From positions 1-15,305 of the forward strand of contig JBCCFC010000162.1 in NCBI GenBank assembly GCA_039029935.1: 15,305 bases of DNA. Direction: 5' to 3'. The stretch is from G039029935 sp039029935 (lineage in GTDB: Bacteria; Chloroflexota; Anaerolineae; Caldilineales; Caldilineaceae). This document shows positions 13,309 through 15,305 of this stretch, one piece after another. Position numbers and translations under genes: made by a program. Each line of letters starts with the position of its first letter. The stretch's first letter is position 1. The notes beneath the pieces were generated by a model. The model was not told the DNA's origin. It was given only the letters and a program-made list of their open reading frames with translations, and ran no database searches.

Positions 13309-14222
13309 GCGTCTCTTTCCTGAATGCGCAATTGGATGATGGACAAAACAACCAAAATAATAAATAAGATAAATGCCATTGACGACCCATATCCAAGTTG
13401 CCAGAAATCAAAGGATCGTTCATAGATGTAATAGACAATTGTGCGCGTCGCTCCGGAAGGGCCGCCGCCAGTAATCACATCCACCTGCCCGAAAAGCTGA
13501 AATGAGGCAATGACTTGAAGCACCATTACGAATGTCATGGGGCGGCGCAAGCTAGGGATGGTAATATGGCGGAACAAGTGCCAGTTGTTCGCGCCATCAA
13601 CCTTGGCGGCATCGTACAGGTGTTTGTCGATGCCCTGAAGTCCTGCTAAAAACACCAGTGTATTGAATCCAACTGTCCACCAAACGGTGGTCAATGCGAT
13701 CACGGGCATGGCAAGATTTCTGTCAATGGTCCAGCGGATCGGTTCGATGCCTAATTGGACAAGCACCGCATTGATCAGACCACCATCATCCGGCGCAAAA
13801 ACCCGTGCAAAAATCAGACCAACCACCGCGACTGACAGGATATTCGGCATATAGAACATGGTGCGGAAAAAGCCCATCCCCCGTATTTGGCGATTGAGCA
13901 TCAGCGCAAATAACAACCCCACGATAACAAGCACTGGACCCGAAAGAAAGACAAAAAAGATGGTATGTTCCAGTGAACTCCAGAAGAGTTTGTCTGAGGG
14001 GAGGCGTTGATAGTTGCTGAGGCCAATAAACTGAATATTGGTGCCGACTAATTCCCATTTATGCAGCGAAATCCAGAAACCTCTGACAATCGGATAGAGT
14101 GTGAAGATGACATAGAGGACGATAAACGGTAGCGCAAACGAATAACCAACCAGCGTGTCTCGCCACGCTTTACTTAATGTGAATGACTCTTTTTCTGAGA
14201 TACCTATTGAACTCGAAGCCAC
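13305..14222 (-). CDS. ABC sugar transporter permease, MalF/UgpA-like (CUT1)
   Basis: This 305-aa membrane protein is the first gene of the operon. It has about six membrane segments, the first at about 28-52 (SFALPFIVLYVIFTLYPIV split). The EAA-type loop is DAAKVDGANNWHLFRHITIP (204-223), and the MalF/UgpA-type signature TGGGPSGATRTIVYYIYE lies at 251-268. Start is a GTG at 14222 with a GGGG-containing site about 7 nt upstream; no in-frame ATG is close. It forms the translocation pore with the MalG-like partner encoded immediately downstream. No convincing promoter consensus is visible just upstream; a 13-bp sequence is repeated in the upstream region and in the first codons (14254-14266 and 14180-14192). 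Confidence 0.94.
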   Translation of the reverse strand: MASSSIGISEKESFTLSKAWRDTLVGYSFALPFIVLYVIFTLYPIVRGFWISLHKWELVGTNIQFIGLSNYQRLPSDKLFWSSLEHTIFFVFLSGPVLVIVGLLFALMLNRQIRGMGFFRTMFYMPNILSVAVVGLIFARVFAPDDGGLINAVLVQLGIEPIRWTIDRNLAMPVIALTTVWWTVGFNTLVFLAGLQGIDKHLYDAAKVDGANNWHLFRHITIPSLRRPMTFVMVLQVIASFQLFGQVDVITGGGPSGATRTIVYYIYERSFDFWQLGYGSSMAFILFIILVVLSIIQLRIQERDA

Positions 14223-14280
14223 ACCTATACCCCTGCGTAACTAATCCTGAATATGAATGACTCTTTAGCTATTGGACAGT

Positions 14281-14481
14281 TCAGTATGAGCGCAAATAAT
14301 ATCCTACTCGCTGATAGATACTGGTCCATTTCGGACCGTAGTCTACCACACGTTTATTAGCTTGGCAATATGTATTATTTGTCACTACATATTTCTTTTT
14401 GTCAGCAAGCTTTTTTGGAAATGCATCAAACTCGAAAGTGGAAATAGTGGCAATCATCTTCTGTCTTGCTTCATTCATCAT
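14281..14481 (-). CDS. Doubtful small ORF, 66 aa, unknown
   Basis: This frame opens with two adjacent ATGs and encodes a basic protein with many Tyr and Lys residues (FPKKLADKKKYVVTN near 21-35). There is no Shine-Dalgarno sequence before the start and no family I recognise. The start codon lies inside a perfect palindrome. It might be a remnant of a gene once linked to xisHI or a real small protein. Confidence 0.3.
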   Translation of the reverse strand: MMNEARQKMIATISTFEFDAFPKKLADKKKYVVTNNTYCQANKRVVDYGPKWTSIYQRVGYYLRSY

Positions 14482-14495
14482 AGTTTCACTATGAT
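14477..14495. repeat. Perfect 8-bp palindrome
   Basis: ATCATAGT (14477-14484) and ACTATGAT (14488-14495) are perfect inverted repeats around TTC. It lies 61 nt downstream of the xisI stop. No U-tract follows on either strand, so an operator or protein-binding site is as likely as a terminator. Confidence 0.45.
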
Positions 14496-14555
14496 AACGA
14501 CTGGTCTATCAACGTCCATTCGGATAGGTGTGAGTACAGATAGAATGTGTCGCGA

Positions 14556-14888
14556 TTACTGGACAGCAAACTCGGTAAATGGCCGCTTATAGGGTGGGTG
14601 AAAGCCAAGTACGATATCGGTGTTGGGAACACCCCGTTCGACCAATTGGTCCGTGATACTTGGCTCGGTAAAGTCCCGCTGCACCCAAATCTTGCCATCA
14701 ATGATATCGACATGCGCAATGATGTCACAAATGCGCTTGAACTCACCCCGCCAGCCGAGTGAGAGCAGTTGATAGTGGTTGCGTTCGGTGTCGAAGATGA
14801 GTTGGGAGGTGTTGGGGTGTCTGTCGTGATCGTAGTAGCCACTGAGAATTTCCTGAATATATTTCTGGTAAATGTTTAATTTTTCCAT
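14556..14888 (-). CDS. xisI: XisI-family protein (fdxN element excision controlling factor)
   Basis: This 110-aa protein has the complete XisI signature: FDTERNHYQLLSLGW (32-46), HVDIIDGKIWVQ (59-70), ELVERG-type LVERGVPNTDIVLGFHPPYKR (split at 82-102) and a C-terminal FTEFAV. In heterocystous cyanobacteria XisI acts with XisH and the recombinase XisF in excising the fdxN element, but most XisHI pairs, as here, have no recombinase beside them and an unknown role. Its gene overlaps the end of xisH by 13 nt in another frame, with AGGTGAT inside xisH as ribosome binding site, so expression is coupled. XisH and XisI probably form a complex. Confidence 0.93.
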   Translation of the reverse strand: MEKLNIYQKYIQEILSGYYDHDRHPNTSQLIFDTERNHYQLLSLGWRGEFKRICDIIAHVDIIDGKIWVQRDFTEPSITDQLVERGVPNTDIVLGFHPPYKRPFTEFAVQ

Positions 14889-15292
14889 GTGACAATCACC
14901 TTATTGATTGGATCATAAATCAAAAGCGTCACGCCCTCTTCATTAACGAGCGACTGTGCATATTCCGTCTCGAAAAAATCATCATAGATATCGATAGGAA
15001 CCGCCAAGAAGAGTTTTCTGTTTGGTTCAGTATCACGCAACACCCGTCGATAGCCAATGTACTGCCCTAACGCTGTATGAAATTCAGAAAGCGGTGAACG
15101 GCTGAGGAAACTCTTCACTTCGACCGCAATTTTCTCATCGCCCCGTTCTGCAGCCAACAGACGCTCCGCACCAATATCAATTTTAATCGTCGCACCACCC
15201 CACTTGATCTGCAATGGATCATCAGTGATGTCCCAATCCTCTTTTTCAAGTGCAGCGCATACAGCATTGTGAAAGAAATCTCGTTTAGACAT
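14876..15292 (-). CDS. xisH: XisH-family protein, PD-(D/E)XK nuclease-like
   Basis: This 138-aa protein matches XisH over its full length. The nuclease-like core is visible: Asp39 in IDIGAE, Glu58-x-Lys60 in AVEVKSF, and Gln77 in HTALGQYIGYR. LFLAVPIDIYDDFF (94-107) and the C-terminal LLIYDP...IVTW follow. Acting with XisI it is known from Anabaena fdxN-element excision, yet the pair is widespread in genomes without that element. The ATG at 15292 has no strong ribosome binding site in the 13 bases left in the window. Its promoter lies beyond the edge. It is the third PD-(D/E)XK-type protein in the window, unrelated in detail to the paralogs at 3639 and 4602. Confidence 0.93.
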   Translation of the reverse strand: MSKRDFFHNAVCAALEKEDWDITDDPLQIKWGGATIKIDIGAERLLAAERGDEKIAVEVKSFLSRSPLSEFHTALGQYIGYRRVLRDTEPNRKLFLAVPIDIYDDFFETEYAQSLVNEEGVTLLIYDPINKVIVTWKN

Positions 15293-15305
15293 AGGTGTAT
15301 TATCG

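Larger units (their letters stand above)
14223..14555. other. Region between xisI and the sugar operon
   Basis: About 330 bp without a confident gene. It should hold the promoter of the sugar operon on the - strand, but I see no good -35/-10 pair. It contains one copy of a 13-bp repeat (14254-14266), a doubtful 66-aa ORF (14281-14481) and a perfect 8-bp palindrome (14477-14495). Confidence 0.5.

Noticed and set aside
14223..14290. Promoter for the sugar operon
   Set aside because: Only weak matches such as TGTCCA with CATATT (- strand) are visible; not strong enough to call.
14489..14842. 117-aa frame on the - strand overlapping xisI
   Set aside because: It is a shifted frame over xisI, which has full family motifs; the product is Ser/Thr-rich with no recognisable content.

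Overview
The window looks like chromosomal DNA of a free-living, metabolically flexible bacterium. The gene mix suggests Chloroflexota (Anaerolineae/Caldilineae-like): a CUT1 sugar ABC system with an Ala/Glu-rich lipoprotein linker, a CRTAC1-type FG-GAP lipoprotein, a glutaminase/DUF4965-family protein, a PaoB-like xanthine dehydrogenase flavin subunit, and a XisH/XisI pair. This assignment is inferred from gene content only; a XisHI pair would also fit a cyanobacterium.

Left part (1-3004, + strand): the 3' end of a molybdopterin-binding subunit and a complete FAD subunit of an aldehyde/xanthine dehydrogenase, then a strong hairpin, then a stand-alone short-chain dehydrogenase/reductase.

Middle accessory part (3005-5488): two divergent paralogs of an uncharacterised PD-(D/E)XK nuclease-like family face each other (3639-4340 on +, 4602-5261 on -). 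Three copies of a G/T-rich repeat of roughly 90-135 bp (A at 3447, B at 4397, C at 5372) lie before, between and after them, all in the same orientation although the genes are opposed.

Right part (5489-14222, - strand): one long operon read right to left. It holds two CUT1 permeases, a sugar-binding lipoprotein, a glutaminase-A/DUF4965-family protein, an FG-GAP/ASPIC lipoprotein, a GH43-like five-bladed propeller and a hypothetical protein. Coupled or very close junctions (ATGA and GTGA overlaps, gaps of 9-18 nt) support co-transcription. The logical role is import and breakdown of a plant- or algal-type oligosaccharide or glycoconjugate, but no ATPase or regulator gene is present. A terminator-like hairpin follows the binding-protein gene.

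The most striking structure is between the second permease and the binding-protein gene (12227-12421). It is a 161-bp element that folds as nested stems with four hairpins of identical geometry (7-bp stem, 4-nt loop). The hairpins abut the enclosing stems without unpaired bases, and 17-bp direct repeats (16/17 identical) flank it exactly. Removing the element and one repeat restores an ordinary 39-bp operon gap, so it reads as an inserted non-coding mobile element.

Right edge (14556-15292, - strand): a XisH/XisI pair, with XisH also a PD-(D/E)XK fold protein, followed by a short region with a doubtful small ORF and a perfect palindrome.
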